A stretch of 64,000 nucleotides of DNA, taken from assembly GCA_030386875.1 (NCBI GenBank), contig CM059562.1, positions 26,839,000 to 26,902,999 on the forward strand. The letters run 5' to 3'. Shown here piece by piece: positions 24,600 through 36,929 of the stretch (position 1 is the first letter of the stretch; every line of letters begins with the position of its first letter). The notes below the pieces were generated by a model. That model was not told the DNA's origin, searched no databases, and saw nothing but the letters and a program-made list of their open reading frames with translations. The DNA is from Morinoia aosen (Eukaryota > Arthropoda > Malacostraca > Amphipoda > Talitridae). Made by a program: the position numbers and the translations under genes.

Positions 24600-27500
24600 A
24601 GACGGCAGGGCGTAAAAAATTTATCGTGTGAGCTAGTTATGGCTCTTGACCACTCTTAAATAGAGGGAATGATTTTGAAAATTCGAATGTCCGCAATGAT
24701 TTTTCCTCATGTGGAAAGAACATGTATTGCCGACATTATTCAAAGCCTTCGCATGAACGTGGCTGCGGAGATAAGGCTTTGATATATATATTGTATATAT
24801 ATATATATTATATTTATATTTACCTGCGTGGCTGCGTGGCTCAATACATTCCACTCCTAGAAAACATGAACTTATTCCATGCCTCCTTTAGTGCATGGAC
24901 TGTTGCAAACTAAACAGAGAATGGATATGTGAAGGTCCTCAACGTAAATTATGGAACTGGTATATTTAATTGCATCTAAAGTAAATATTTTCACTTACAA
25001 AATTAGGCAATGTAAGAACGACACAAGTCTTCAATCGATTATTGACGACATTCAACATTTGTATCACCTTGTCAGCGTGAGAACGAGCAGATGCAAAAAC
25101 ATTGCACTTTGCTGTCCAGTTGATACAGATGTCTGACGGATATATTCATGAGCAGTTACTTCAGGAAATAACAGTACTGTCGGTATTATGTACAGAAATC
25201 GTTGTTTCTGCATGTTGTTTCACAAATTGGGTTGGTTTGTAAAAAATTTTCCTCCATTTAGCTTTATCCTTCATGTAACTTTTGATTTTCGATGTCGTCT
25301 CGCAAAATCCGATGTTAAACTGTGTGAAATTACTGCAAATTCAGGTGTTATCTACAGTTGATGCCTCGTCACTCGATGCTGGGCATAAAAAATGTCATTT
25401 CTTTTTACTGTAACGAACTGATATTCTTGCGGAAACGGACTGAATTTTTTGTGCGTTTCTCACTTGTACTTTAAACGAGATTTTTAATTTTTTGTGCGAG
25501 TTGAAAACGTTAGGGGAAAAATAGGAAAGTACGTTCGCACAAGATATTGATGTTAAGTAGTTCATTTCCAATGAAAGTGAATTAGAAACTAAGGAAAATT
25601 CAAGCCGTTGGTTAAATCAATAATACATTTCTTCATCATAATTATTGGAGTAATATGGCGAGATGAATGAGTGTTAATGATACAATAGACTACTCAGCGT
25701 AAATGAAATCAGTCATATTAGGGGTACCGGAAAGATCTGTCCTCTTTTCTTTATCCAAACTTTAAAACAAAAAAATAAGACCAAGTAGCTGTTTTCAAGT
25801 TCAGATCAGATGTCAGATATGCTAACTCTCACACTATCTGAATAGACTACGTTTGAATTGCATTGCTGTTGTTTGATTGCTTCCTTTGTGGAATTCATGC
25901 TACGTGCAATGACGCATATGGTTCACCTTGAAACTTTCCTCTTCCATGGGTCATAGATGTGTTTAAAATTAAAATATGGAGAAGGTTAAATCAAACAGGA
26001 AGTTCAAGTGGATATCTGACACCTGGTCTGTCCCTGAAAATAGCTTTGCGGAAAAATTTTGGTATGGTTAAAGCAAAGAGGGCAGAACCTTCCTCTACCC
26101 CTTTTACATTACTTTGGTATACCTTTTAAATTCATGTACAATCCTGTTTGTATGACACTTCGAAGTGGAGCTCAATTTTGAGAAAGTTCATAAGGAAACA
26201 ATTGATCCGGTATCATTTGTTCTGAAAATTAGCTAAATTTATTCAAATTTGTAGAAGCATCATACATTTTTTATCCTCTTCCTCAATACATAACCTAGTT
26301 ATAACGTAAGAAAGAAATAAAAATCAACTTTCCTGCAGAAAACTAGGTTGATGGAGTTTAAATTCGGATAATTGAGTAGGTCCCTGGATCGCCCAGGAGA
26401 GGATTCCTTAGCCACGTTGCACATACCAACCAACCTACCGATGGTGTTTAGAAATAAGTAAAAGACTAAATCTTGGCTTTCATTTATCAAAACTGAAAAT
26501 CATTCACTTTTTATAGAACAGATCTACATAAAAATACGGTATGCCGAAGAACATTAGGTATGTAAAAGTCAATTTCAAAACATATTGTGTATATTTCGAA
26601 CTTATATAATTACTGAACCCATAGTCTTTTCCGGAGCTGCAGTCAAAATGTCGTAAATTTATTCTCTTCCAATAGATAATACATAATTATGTTCTAGATC
26701 TTTCCCATTATGAATGATTATCTCATTCTTATATATTGAATGTACTGATACGCAGAGTTTCCATTTTTTATCACTACCCATTAACTGCAACGTACGTATA
26801 AGATTTACTAGCATGTGATAGGGTTTTAAATATTTCTCCCTATTCTCGGTACCCAGAAGTCGAACTCTAACGTAAGCATCGTAATTCACGCAAAGACTTA
26901 GGTTGCAGGAGAGCTGAAACCGTATCATTTGTCAAGAAATAGTTCGCTACCACAAGCAGAAGACAACAGAGGAGGACGCATACACTATTTTCCTTTAATT
27001 TTATTTTATGCTCAAGTTCAGAAGCAAAGTATTTAAGATCTGTTTCTCGAAGCAAGTCTTTACTTGTCATCCTCAGTACAATTAGTCACATTAAAATTTA
27101 ACGCTCATTCAAAAACTGACAGTGTCTATTCAATGATTCAGTGGTTAACAAAGAGACTGAATTTGATGAAAGTGGTTTTTAATGATTTAGTTTGAAATAT
27201 TTTTTTACAGGTAATTGTTTCACGTACACCGAGGGGGTTAAAGCCCAGAAGGCTTTCATATTTTCAGTTGAATTACAATACAAACAATGGTCAAGGTATA
27301 TGGTGCACTACGATAGCAATAGCGGAAAATATATTTCATTTTTTTCCTACAGCTTTTTTGAAAAGGACCACAGCAAAAAATATGGGAAGCAATTCTAAAG
27401 TAGTTTTTTCGTTGCGAAAGTGCACAACCAGTGAGTGTCGAGTGTGTGTGTCTGTTGCCATTGTTTGGTTTCTCTTGATTCGAGTCACGACTGCTGTTTG

Positions 27501-30500
27501 TGTTCTCATATTTGTGTGTACTACAATAACAGTAGTTTGTAGTTGTAGTTTGTTTGACTATGAAGGGTGCCGAATGTGGAGCTTTGTGTGACCCAAAAAT
27601 TCTATTACTGAGATGCATGAACAATCGTAAAAAGTACTCTAACCTCTCTGAGTTTAGAACTCATGGTTTCCATCGACCGAATTGTTGGAGAAGTGAATTT
27701 CTATATTTGTACAGGTTGAAATATTACTAGCCGCGGGAGGATTGGTTTGCCTCTCATAAAATTCAGCTGGAAAATCTTGCGTTTTGGTGCCGATATTAAC
27801 TTTTTTTTGGTATTTCATGATCTAGTGCATGCGTAATATTTAAAAGTGCTTTAATTTATCGCACCAAACGTATAATAGAGGGTAAGAACGATTAAAAAAC
27901 GCATATACGTCAATGATTGGCTATAGGATGCTCTGCGTATTATTCTAAGGGAAGACATGAGGCAACGCAAAAATTTTCTTAAAACTATGACTCGATGCTT
28001 TTGCCGACTTCGCTGTGTGTAGCGAATGACATGTAAATAAAAATCGACATTTCAGTACTACAAAATGAAATTTTTAGATAATTTCTATTACTTATGAGAG
28101 AAAACCTTATAATTTTCGACTGAAATTTAAAGCACATTTTTCTCGTTCAAGTGAAGGTACGTAAAGATAGCTAGAAACTAGGTTTCAATGAATTATAAAC
28201 AGCTTATAAATTTTTGTTTACAATATCTGTATGTTGAGAAAATATTTTGATACAATGAAAAATGAGTTCGTGCTTCTGCACTTCACGGAAGACACCGAAG
28301 AAGACGGAGCTGCAAACAATTCGATGTCTCTCGATCGTCGTTCGCTTTTTTATTGCACTGCAATTGTACGCGAGCCGCGGTATTCTACGTTAGTTTATCA
28401 AAATTGGTATCCCAATTGAGTTAATAAAATATTTTTTAATAGATGTTATTGTTTAGGAAAGAGTGTGATAGTATTAACCAATTCAATTTTCAGTGATCAA
28501 TTTCGGTATTCGTGTGCAGATACAATAACCCCAAGTGAAATTAACCATAAAGATCTGGCTATGTTTTTACACACACATGTTAGAAAAGTTAACACTCGAC
28601 GCGTGGTAACACAAACGGATTCTTATAACCCATAGTAAGAATTCACTACAATACCAAAACTACACGCCGTTGAGGTAAATGATACGCATTTAATTTCAGT
28701 ACATCGTTTGAGATCACTGTTAATTCGCGGTTGATTTTCGTAAGCGTCTACCGAAAAAATGTAAAGTTTGACGAGTCCCTAACCCACAACGAGCTCATTT
28801 TAGCGTGGTAAAGCTCGAGACGCACGACTTTGAAGTAAAATTTTATCGCCGTACAATGGCTATCCTCCTCTGAGGAACTAAAAGCCTGGCATAGGTTCAA
28901 ACTGCGGTTGCAATGGAAGGTAATCTTCCTCATCACTGGTCTTGAATTACATGTATATTGTTTACTGATTGCTACATGGAGTCTCACTTTCATCGGCAGT
29001 TAACGCTGCTCTGGTTGAGATCAAACCAATGTTCGGAATGTTTATCGTGAAGGCTTCAGTTTTTTCTACCACCTTGAATTCTTTTCTCTATAAAAATATT
29101 ACGTTTCATCCTAGTTGGTTTTTAAAGTACTAGAGTAAAAATTTACAGTTTATTGCAAAGCGGGATTATTACCAAAACAATTTATTCTCTTTCCAGTCAT
29201 ACAATTTTCAATTTTGGGTTGACTTGTCATATTATTTAATTATGCTTTACACTTTGTGATATTTGTTCATTTCCTTGCTTCTAATTTGTGCTGAAAGAAA
29301 TAACAATGGAATATTTTTCTTTTGTATTTGTAGTGTAAGGTGTGTAATTTGAGATAAAAGTTGACATTAATTACGCACACAAATAATAACTATGCGGTCG
29401 TTTGGTGATGTGGGGAAATGAAATAAATCAATTTCAGGTTCAAATGAGTTTTACTTGAAAAATTCTCAACAATGTTTTTTCTTTGAAATAAAATGATACT
29501 GCTCGATGGTAGACTTATTCACCCCAAATTTTTTTTTGTAACTCGCAATGGATTTTTTCCGAGTTCGTAGTTAGTGCGAATTAGAAACTATCCCAACTTG
29601 CATGTTAATTAAATGAGCTCCTCATGTGAATGTTTCTGCTTAAAATAAATCGACTTCTATTCACATATCAAGAAATACGTTTCTCACGCTGACGGCAGAT
29701 TAGATCGTGCTGTGCGCTCGGTAACATTGTTTGTTAAGTCTTCGAGCATTGAGCTACATTCTGTTCATACGTTTATAAACGCATGCCCTGCTTTGGAATT
29801 TTTATGATTTTACCCATGCTTTGAAAGATGGAATTCTTTCACATTTCATTCAGTTTCTATTTCAATCAGAACACTTCTTGTACGTTTTCGTGGATCCTGA
29901 TTGGAAACAGATCGATCATCGTGCCAACTAGAAAGTCATGGAGCTGAGCTACATCGTCATTCTATGTTTTAGAAAAGCTTCAGAGATATTTTAATTATCA
30001 CTCGATAAATTTTATTTGTTTGATAAATCCACGCATAACATAATACTTTCAATACTTAACTTATTTATTTCTATCGATAAGCTGTTGTAATTAAAATTTG
30101 ATCAGTTCCTCAACGAAAATTATTGCAATGACCACATGCAGACAAAAAGGGACTTCGTGAAATAAATGACAAAATGCTCCTAATGTCTCTTTGAAATGCA
30201 CTAAATCGCAAGCGGGTAACGCTTAGCATTTAAAACAAATATATTATGGTTAAACATACTTAAGCACTAGCCTGTCAAATAAGTAACTTGAAATGACATG
30301 AAAAACTTGATGCAATATATTGGTGTACTCTGGGGTCTCGTCCGCTCATATCCTAGGTTCACAATCATGGGGCTCAAATGGTATTATTATTCTTCAATTT
30401 TACAACAGCAAACCATGCGTAATCGGCATGGCTTGCTTGAGAAAAATCAGACCATTATGAGGCTGTATAAGTGACCCAACCTTGGGTTTGTCAATTGTAA

Positions 30501-31265
30501 CCGGAAGACATAGTCAAGTCCCTCTGGTACGATGTACGATTTGAACACAAACACTAACAGCTGCTTCAAGAGCTTCCAGATTCTAAGAATAAATGTAAGA
30601 TTTAAAAGTGATCCCCCACCTATTGAACGCAGTTATATAGACCTCAAGGTTTAAAATAGGATAATAATTAAGATGAAAATACGAAAGAGCCTCGGTCAGC
30701 AGCAGTGTGACTCTCGATTCTTTTTTTTTTTTTGAGCATTCTTAGTTGGTTGGGATTTTTCGAAAGCTTGAAAGATTTCATGATATCGAGTGTGCATTAG
30801 ATAATCTGTGACTCGTTATTGTAGGGTGTTTGTTTTGCTAATCTTTGCCAGATAATTTTGTTCTAACTTTATTTCAAAAACTCAAGCACAATACCCCACT
30901 CTGCCCAGGTGTCGGGAATGGATACCGGCTTTTCGGGGAAAACTGTCCTGGCTTCCGGGTTTAGTTAAAAGGCATTTGAAAAATTAATGTACAAGATGAC
31001 GTGTATCAGGATTGATTGGAATAAAGCATCCTTTTTATTGATATTGTTAAAGACCTTCTCTAGAGTTCAGGGTGTGGGAATTTTGAATTTCGCCCATTGA
31101 TTTCATACGCAGGGTGTTAAATATTTTCCTTTGTAATTGCTGAAAGTGAAATGAGGAGGGTGACAGGTAACCAGACAATCAACCACGTAAGCGAAGAAAG
31201 AGATTATAAATATTCTATAACCAATGTATGAGAATAGATTTAAAAGAAGTATGTGCTTCGTAACC
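24600..31265. other. AT-rich non-coding DNA with an AT microsatellite
   Basis: No supported gene. An AT/TA microsatellite is at about 24779-24830. Frames of 60-122 codons occur (for example overlapping ones on both strands at 27256-27624), but their hydrophobic, Val/Cys/Thr-rich translation comes from GT-rich low-complexity DNA. Bases 30895-30965 hold a CCGG-containing, stem-like stretch (GGATACCGGCTTTTCGGGG) that resembles the body of tRNA-derived insect SINEs but lacks a tRNA-like head. Confidence 0.4.
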
Positions 31266-31269
31266 ATCG

Positions 31270-31400
31270 GGTCACCATGGTCTAGTGGAAGAGAGAACGG
31301 CCGGGTCTCTCACGGGTCAGGTCGCCGATTTGATCCCTGGTGATGACAGTCCGGCGATTCTCCTCTTTGGAAAAGGGGAAAAATTATCCCCTCTTCACCG
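31270..31400 (+). mobile_element. tRNA-derived SINE-like element (head and start of body)
   Basis: TGGTCTAGTGG at 31278-31288 matches an RNA polymerase III A box. GATTTGATCCC at about 31327-31337 is a slightly decayed B box (consensus GGTTCGANTCC). Their spacing of about 50 bp fits a tRNA-like promoter with an imperfect arm structure rather than a functional tRNA. A body segment with a GGGG/CCCC-type stem (CTTTGGAAAAGGGGAA) follows. No clear 3' tail or target duplication was found, so the right-hand limit is approximate. Confidence 0.5.
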
Positions 31401-31404
31401 TGTT

Positions 31405-32640
31405 GTTAAAAATGCTTTAGCGAGCTCGGCCGAAGGAAACCGTCATCGTATCAGTTATAATTCATCTGAAAAATCATTGTAACTGATAATTAGTATTTCT
31501 ATCTATTATGTTAAGAATTATTCCACAGCATTATTTACGTTCGAGTGCAGAGTTCTAGATTTGTTGACTTTGTAAACATTAATTAAGACTTCCGTAGGAT
31601 GCTCTAGAAATATTTTAACATAGTCTGACCAGAAGTAGTTATATCTCAACATACCCATGGTAATATTTCTAATTATGAATAAGTCTAGTTATGTATTATC
31701 TGGGGTAATAAATCATTTAAGTTGTTTTTTCACTCCAAGTGATAGTTTTCATGAATGCCAAGATCACGTCCTCTTGCGTTACGTACTCAAATGAGCAGTC
31801 TATGAAACTATTTTATTAGACACTCGTAAATAGTTTACAATTATGTGAAATAGTTTAATTTTCACGAATGGTTCCTCAATTCAGCGAGAAATTAAAAGAA
31901 TTTCTATGTTTTGACCTCAGTTTGAATTCATTTAGTCTTCCAATGAAAACAAGGAAGAGAAAATGAATCAGCATAGAAAACTAATGAGAAAAAATATATT
32001 TTAGGAAAACTAAAATATTTGAAAATTTCTGATACTAATTTTCAAAAAAGTAAATACAAATGAATTGCTAATTAAATGATTTACCGATAATTTAGCTTGG
32101 GGAATTTTTCATTGAACCACATTTTAATTGCAACGTCAAACAGATTAACAATACAATGAATCGTGCGCTAACTTCACATATGAATATGCATTTGTAAAGT
32201 ATTTTCCTCTTCATATATTTTGTTATTTTACATAAATAAAAATTTATCTAAAATATATATAGGCTGTTTGTAGAGCTGCAATTTATGATTTTTTCGAGGA
32301 ATGGAGGTGTTCAAAAATTTGAACGCGAGCTTAAATCATCTCCCGGGGAATCGAATGAATCGAATAAAACAAGTTGGTTAAAACTGATGTAAAATGAAAA
32401 CCAAGTCAGTTACTATTCAGAAAATGCAACATTCACTCAAATGATAATTTGATTTTTCCAGAATATCCTGCAGGTCTACTTTTCACAAAGATAAAAGCAT
32501 CACTCAAACTGCGACATGTGCACTTCCTTGCATATGGTGCAGCAAAAGACGCCCCTGCAGATGCGACGCGTGAAGACCGTCCAAATAAATAGCGTCGGGA
32601 CCCAAAACAGGTGTGGAGTGAGGGCTCAAGGTTAGCGAGA
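31405..32640. other. AT-rich non-coding DNA
   Basis: Nothing recognised in this stretch apart from simple AT-rich runs, such as TATATATA near 32250. Confidence 0.5.
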
Positions 32641-32659
32641 GCGACGCCTACGCTCGCTT

Positions 32660-32860
32660 TATTTTGACACGTGTTTATTTGGGGAACTTGTCGCTCACAC
32701 CTCGGCCCTTAACGAGGCTGCAGCTGGGACGGAGACTGCACAGGGGCTTTGATACGTGCTAGAGTGGGCATGGTGGTGTATTATGGCACGTGCAGGGCTG
32801 TCGCACGTGCTGCAATGAGACGCGCTCGTACTTAGCATTCTATCATGGCACGTGCGACAT
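32660..32860. promoter_or_regulatory. Cluster of CACGTG E-boxes
   Basis: Four perfect CACGTG hexamers lie within 190 bp: 32668-32673 and three in the longer palindromic form GCACGTGC at 32786-32793, 32803-32810 and 32848-32855. The last and first of the three share a longer ATGGCACGTGC context. CACGTG is bound by bHLH factors such as Myc/Max and USF. The surrounding 32560-32860 segment is GC-richer than its neighbours. It lies directly beside the 3' end of the LINE insertion. Enhancer or promoter function is inference. Confidence 0.4.
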
Positions 32861-32870
32861 AAAGTATAAT

Positions 32871-35800
32871 ATTTAAACAATTTAAACAATTTATTTACCA
32901 CAGGAGATACAGAGGTAGAATGTTTCTTAAGTCTAGTACAATGGACAAGTTTGAATATAGCTACCTGTGGGCCCGAATAAGTTCAGCGACTTCTGGGGCA
33001 TCCTAACATCACGTTATTCTAAGGTTTACAGTACTGTTTTATCTAAATCATTTAACCTAGTTTCGCATTAGACTGATCAGTGAGATAATTTACTCGATAT
33101 CAGATATTTCATTTTACAATATAGGTCATATGGACTGTATCAACAGTACACTCGATAAACGGTTTAACAGTAGATTGAATATCGGCGATATTACACATGG
33201 CATATTACATTATTGGAAACAGTCATGTAGGAGACAAGATTTTAACTTGGTGATCTTACACGACTAATATTTCGATAGGAAGTGAGACTCAAGATTTTTT
33301 TTTAATACCTTGTAAGAATTACTATCACGGATCTCCGCAGGTATTGAGTTCCAAGTTTTAGTTCCAACGAAGAGGATACTGTGTTGCGACCGGGCCTTTG
33401 AATAATAAGGAAGCATGAATTTACTTCTATTTCGGGTTAAATGGTCGTGATGACCAGTTTTCACAGTTAATAATTGTTTTAGGCTATTGTAGCCATCAAT
33501 TGATAATGTTTTGTAAATGAAATTGCAAATGGAGATTTTGTAGAGACCCGAAAGTTTAAGTATTTGCAAATTTTTGAATGAATCATTTGTGTGAGCATTA
33601 TATGCTAGATTCTTTACCGCTCTGATGGCTCTTTTTTGCAGAGTAAATATTTTATTGGGTTTATTTTTATCAGTTCCGTGCAATGCTTCTATTCCGTATT
33701 GTAAGTATGGTGAAATTAGCGTTCGGTAGAGCATTCGTAAAGCTGTTTCAGGCAGGTAATTTTTAACTTTATTTAGGATTCCGATGGATTTTGATAATTT
33801 AGAACTAATATGAGCGATGTGCTCGTTAAAGGTCAGATGTTTATCTGTTATGATACCCAGAAACTTGCATGAGTTGGTTTCTTCGGTTTGACCTTCGCCA
33901 ATTTTTATGCGTGGGAGAGATATATTTTTCTTGTATGAGAATGTAATTTATTTTTTTTTTTCGATGTTGAGGCTTATTTTATTAGCTTTAAGCCATAATG
34001 AAACCTTATGGAGTTCATTATTTATACTCTCCGCAATCATAGCGGGATTTTGGTTCGGAAGGACCGCAGAAAGCGTGCTGTCATCGGCAAAAAGTATGAA
34101 ATTGAAAAATGATGTAGATTTGATAATATCATTTATAAATATCAGAAATAGGAGAGGCCCAAGGACAGATCCTTGTGGAACTCCATGGCTAATTTTCTGT
34201 GGGTCTGATTTTGCATTGTCAATGATAACGAATTGTTTCCGGTTTGTTAGGTATGATTTGAACCAATCATGGGCGATTCCTCGAATGCCGTAACAGTGTA
34301 GTTTCGAGAGTAATATGTTATGGTCCACACAATCGAATGCTTTTCGAAAGTCAAGAAACACGGAGAAAACAAGCTTTCCTTCATCTATATTAGAGTAAAG
34401 GTACTGTAAATGATTTAAAATAGCTTGTGTCGTTGATTTTTTAGAACGAAAACCGTATTGTTTGCCGTAGAGAAAAGAATTTTGTTCAAAATACGAATAA
34501 ACTTTTTTATACACAATTTTTTCAAATATTTTACTAATAATTGGCAGTACAGAGATAGGTCTATAATTATTAATGCAATTTGTATCACCATTTTTAAAAA
34601 TAGGGGTCACTCTAGCAGTTTTGAGAGAGTTGGGGAAGATACCTTGAGAAAGTGAATGGATGATAATATTAGATATGCACGGTGCTATTATATCAGCTAT
34701 AGCCTTAATAACTTTAGCTGAGAATGTATTTAGTCCATTTGATTTGTTTTTCAAGTTGTTTATGCACGTAATTACATCGGAAGGATTAGATGGCCTGAAA
34801 AAGAAAGAGTTGTGTTCACGGACATGGTCCATGTATTGCAGGTGGTCTGTAGGTTCACTAACGACACTATCGGCGATATTTTTCCCTATATTTATAAAAA
34901 AGTTGTTAAACACGGTTGCAATATCTTGTTTGTCGTGATATTTTACATTTTCGTGAATGATGGACTCAATTGTTTTTGTAGCATCATTGTTCGGTCTATA
35001 GCATGAATTTAGCAGGCGCCAAGTTTTTTTAATATCAGTTTTGTATTCAGTAAATTTACGCGTAAAGTAGTTTTGTTTCGATGTTCGTATTTGATTTGTT
35101 ACGTGATTCCTGAATCTGTTATATGTTACTCTAGATATTCGTCCTTCGTATAGTAAGGCTAAGCATGCTTGACGTTTCTTTATATTGATCACGATATCTT
35201 CAGTAATCCAAGGCTTTTGTCTATTTTTCGGCGCAATTGTGCGGGTGATTATTGGACAATACTGGTTGTATGCGGTGGTTATAATTTTAGTTAGATTTAG
35301 TATTGCTTGATCAATGTTAATTGCATTATTATCCAGTTCATAGATGTCCAATGATGGCATTAATTCTTCTAGAACAGTTCGCATCGTTCCCAAGTTATAT
35401 TCGTTTACACAACGATATGAAAATTTCTCAGCCTGTGGGCTGTTACAGGGACTATAGACATTTTTCTTGATGAGAAACACCGGAAAATGGTCAGATAAGT
35501 CAGAAATTATTATTCCTGTAAGAAAATCAGTCGGATCTAACATAGAAATATTATCGAGCAACGTAGCTGATTCAGATGTAACACGCGTAGGTTTCGTGAT
35601 GATTGGAAGAAAGGAGTTAGACTGAAAAACATTTATGAAGTTTGAGATTTGCTCACAGCTTTCCTATTGTAGAAGATCGTAGTTGAAATCCCCGCAAATT
35701 ATTATGTCATTGTATAGAGATTTGTTAAACTGAGATATTATGCTTTGAAGCTCGTTCAGGAAAGAGACGTTACAAGCTGTTGGGGGCCTATATACAGTCC

Positions 35801-35952
35801 CAAGTATAATTCGTTTACCATTTTTCGATAGCTCTATAAATAGTCTCAATATGTTCACGATTCATAGTTGCACTTGTAATGATTTTCGATGATATGCGTT
35901 TAGACATGTACGTACTGATGCCACCGCCACGTTTGTTATTTCGGAGTGAATG
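32871..35952 (-). mobile_element. 5'-truncated CR1/L2-like non-LTR retrotransposon
   Basis: A minus-strand LINE of about 3.1 kb. Moving 5' to 3' on that strand it contains the C-terminal half of an apurinic-type endonuclease, a full reverse transcriptase, a C-terminal domain and a 3' UTR of about 390 bp. The UTR has AATAAA close to its end and terminates in a 9-bp repeat, ATTTAAACA twice on the plus strand, at 32871-32889. Short terminal repeats of this type are typical of CR1/L2 elements. The 5' end is cut inside the endonuclease near 35952, directly against Tc1-like transposase sequence, as expected for incomplete reverse transcription on insertion. Two stops and one frameshift inactivate it. 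Clade assignment rests on domain order and motifs, not on alignment. Confidence 0.85.
33264..35950 (-). pseudogene. Endonuclease-reverse transcriptase ORF of the LINE, with two stops and one frameshift
   Basis: The main frame runs from about 35858 to the TAA at 33264 and is interrupted only by TAG at 35664-35666 and TAA at 33948-33950. I checked the phase: both interruptions lie in one frame. Endonuclease marks are GTVYRPP and GDFNYDLL (before the TAG) and SDHFPVF just after. In the 537-residue central piece, reverse transcriptase motif A is FLDFRKAFD (about 402-410), motif B is GVPQGSVLGPLLF (about 460-472) and the catalytic box is FADD (about 491-494). The C-terminal 156 residues start LYRTLISPYLQYG and include LQKRAIRAV, typical of CR1/L2/jockey-type elements. 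Upstream of about 35845 the endonuclease (LRNNKRGGGISTYMSK) is in another frame, so a frameshift lies near 35836-35850. The TAA falls just after an A11 run, suggesting replication slippage. All catalytic residues seen are intact. Confidence 0.85.
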
Positions 35953-36925
35953 AGGTTATTACGATCTCCTGATCTCATGATATATTATGATCTCATGATC
36001 CGATGCATAATTGGGCGCGATATAAATTCATTACGTGGAAAAATGTAACAACGTTCAATTTTGCTGCAAATTCGTTTACACGGCGTCCAAAGCTATCATA
36101 CGGAGGTTTAAATTAAAACCAATGGCCGCATGTAACTGATATTTTTGGACAACTTGTTCAACAGGGTTCAAATTATCATAATGAAATGACAAAATGCACA
36201 GATTATACGTTTGACAAAATGCACTTGAGCATGATCATAATAGTGCAAAAAGATATTATGACTTGAGTTACCTACTCTGTGCCCGATACCATGGGAGGAA
36301 GTTGGTCGTAAAAAATTGACGTATGAGCGAGAATTCAATTTAATTCCATCAGATACTCTAAGTGGCCTAACCAGCTTCTCCCAGAAATTTATGTTCAAGA
36401 TTAGAACTCCTCGTCCCCTTGTTGTTGCCTGAACCTTAGTGGATGCGATCCATCCTGAATAATCCAACTTTTCGTTCCGTCCAGCGAAACGCTGTACTCG
36501 TTCGTAAAGATTTCGTTGAAGAAGTTAACCGTCACGTACTTATACGGGCCCATGAAACTCTTTTTGCTTTATTTAGGTATATTAATGGACACTTAGCCTT
36601 TCGTTTGGCAATTTTTTCAGTTTATTTAGAATGGTGCAACGTCTCTGAAGACGAACTCTTCAAAACCTGCGTCAAAAATAGTTTTGTTCTTGTACAAATA
36701 CATTTTCATAGCTGCCACAGCAATTTTCTTACATCTCTAAGAGATATATTACCTTTACAGATGTCATTTCTTACTTTAAAAGTTGCTCGTATTTTTTTCA
36801 TGGGCTTTCTTGGCCGTTCATTCATAGGTAACGTTCCATCGCCGTGCAATAACGGCGTTAAGAGACCTTATCTGAAGCTCTTTTGGCTGTCGTGGCTCGT
36901 TCATTAGGTCTAAGTGACCTACTTA
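35953..36925 (-). mobile_element. Decayed Tc1-like DNA transposon (transposase relic)
   Basis: On the minus strand, translated pieces in several frames line up in the order of a Tc1-like transposase. First comes RPRKPMKKIRATFK, like the GRPRK basic hinge. Then follow KAKCPLIYLNKAKRVSWAR, FTNEYSVSLDG, PLRFRQQQG, GHLEYL in one frame or VRPLRVSDGIKLNSRSYVNFL in the next, and finally a decayed catalytic box YYDHAQVHFVKR (expected form HDNAPSH). The first catalytic motif, normally TDE, reads TNE. Numerous stops and frameshifts are present. The 3' part runs into the LINE 5' junction near 35952, and no terminal inverted repeats were found. The 154-codon plus-strand frame at 36443-36907 is an antisense shadow of this relic. 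Confidence 0.65.
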
Positions 36926-36929
36926 TACC

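Noticed and set aside
27256..27624. Overlapping 107- and 122-codon frames, one with a hydrophobic stretch
   Set aside because: The hydrophobic segment comes from GT-rich low-complexity DNA; no start context, splice signals or family match.
31270..31345. Functional tRNA gene
   Set aside because: A- and B-box-like motifs are present, but the B box is decayed and no clean cloverleaf forms, so a SINE head is the better reading.
33907..35006. Plus-strand frames of 64-128 codons
   Set aside because: They are antisense to the LINE reverse transcriptase.
36443..36907. 154-codon plus-strand frame
   Set aside because: The opposite strand carries ordered Tc1-like transposase motifs; this frame is its shadow and resembles nothing known.
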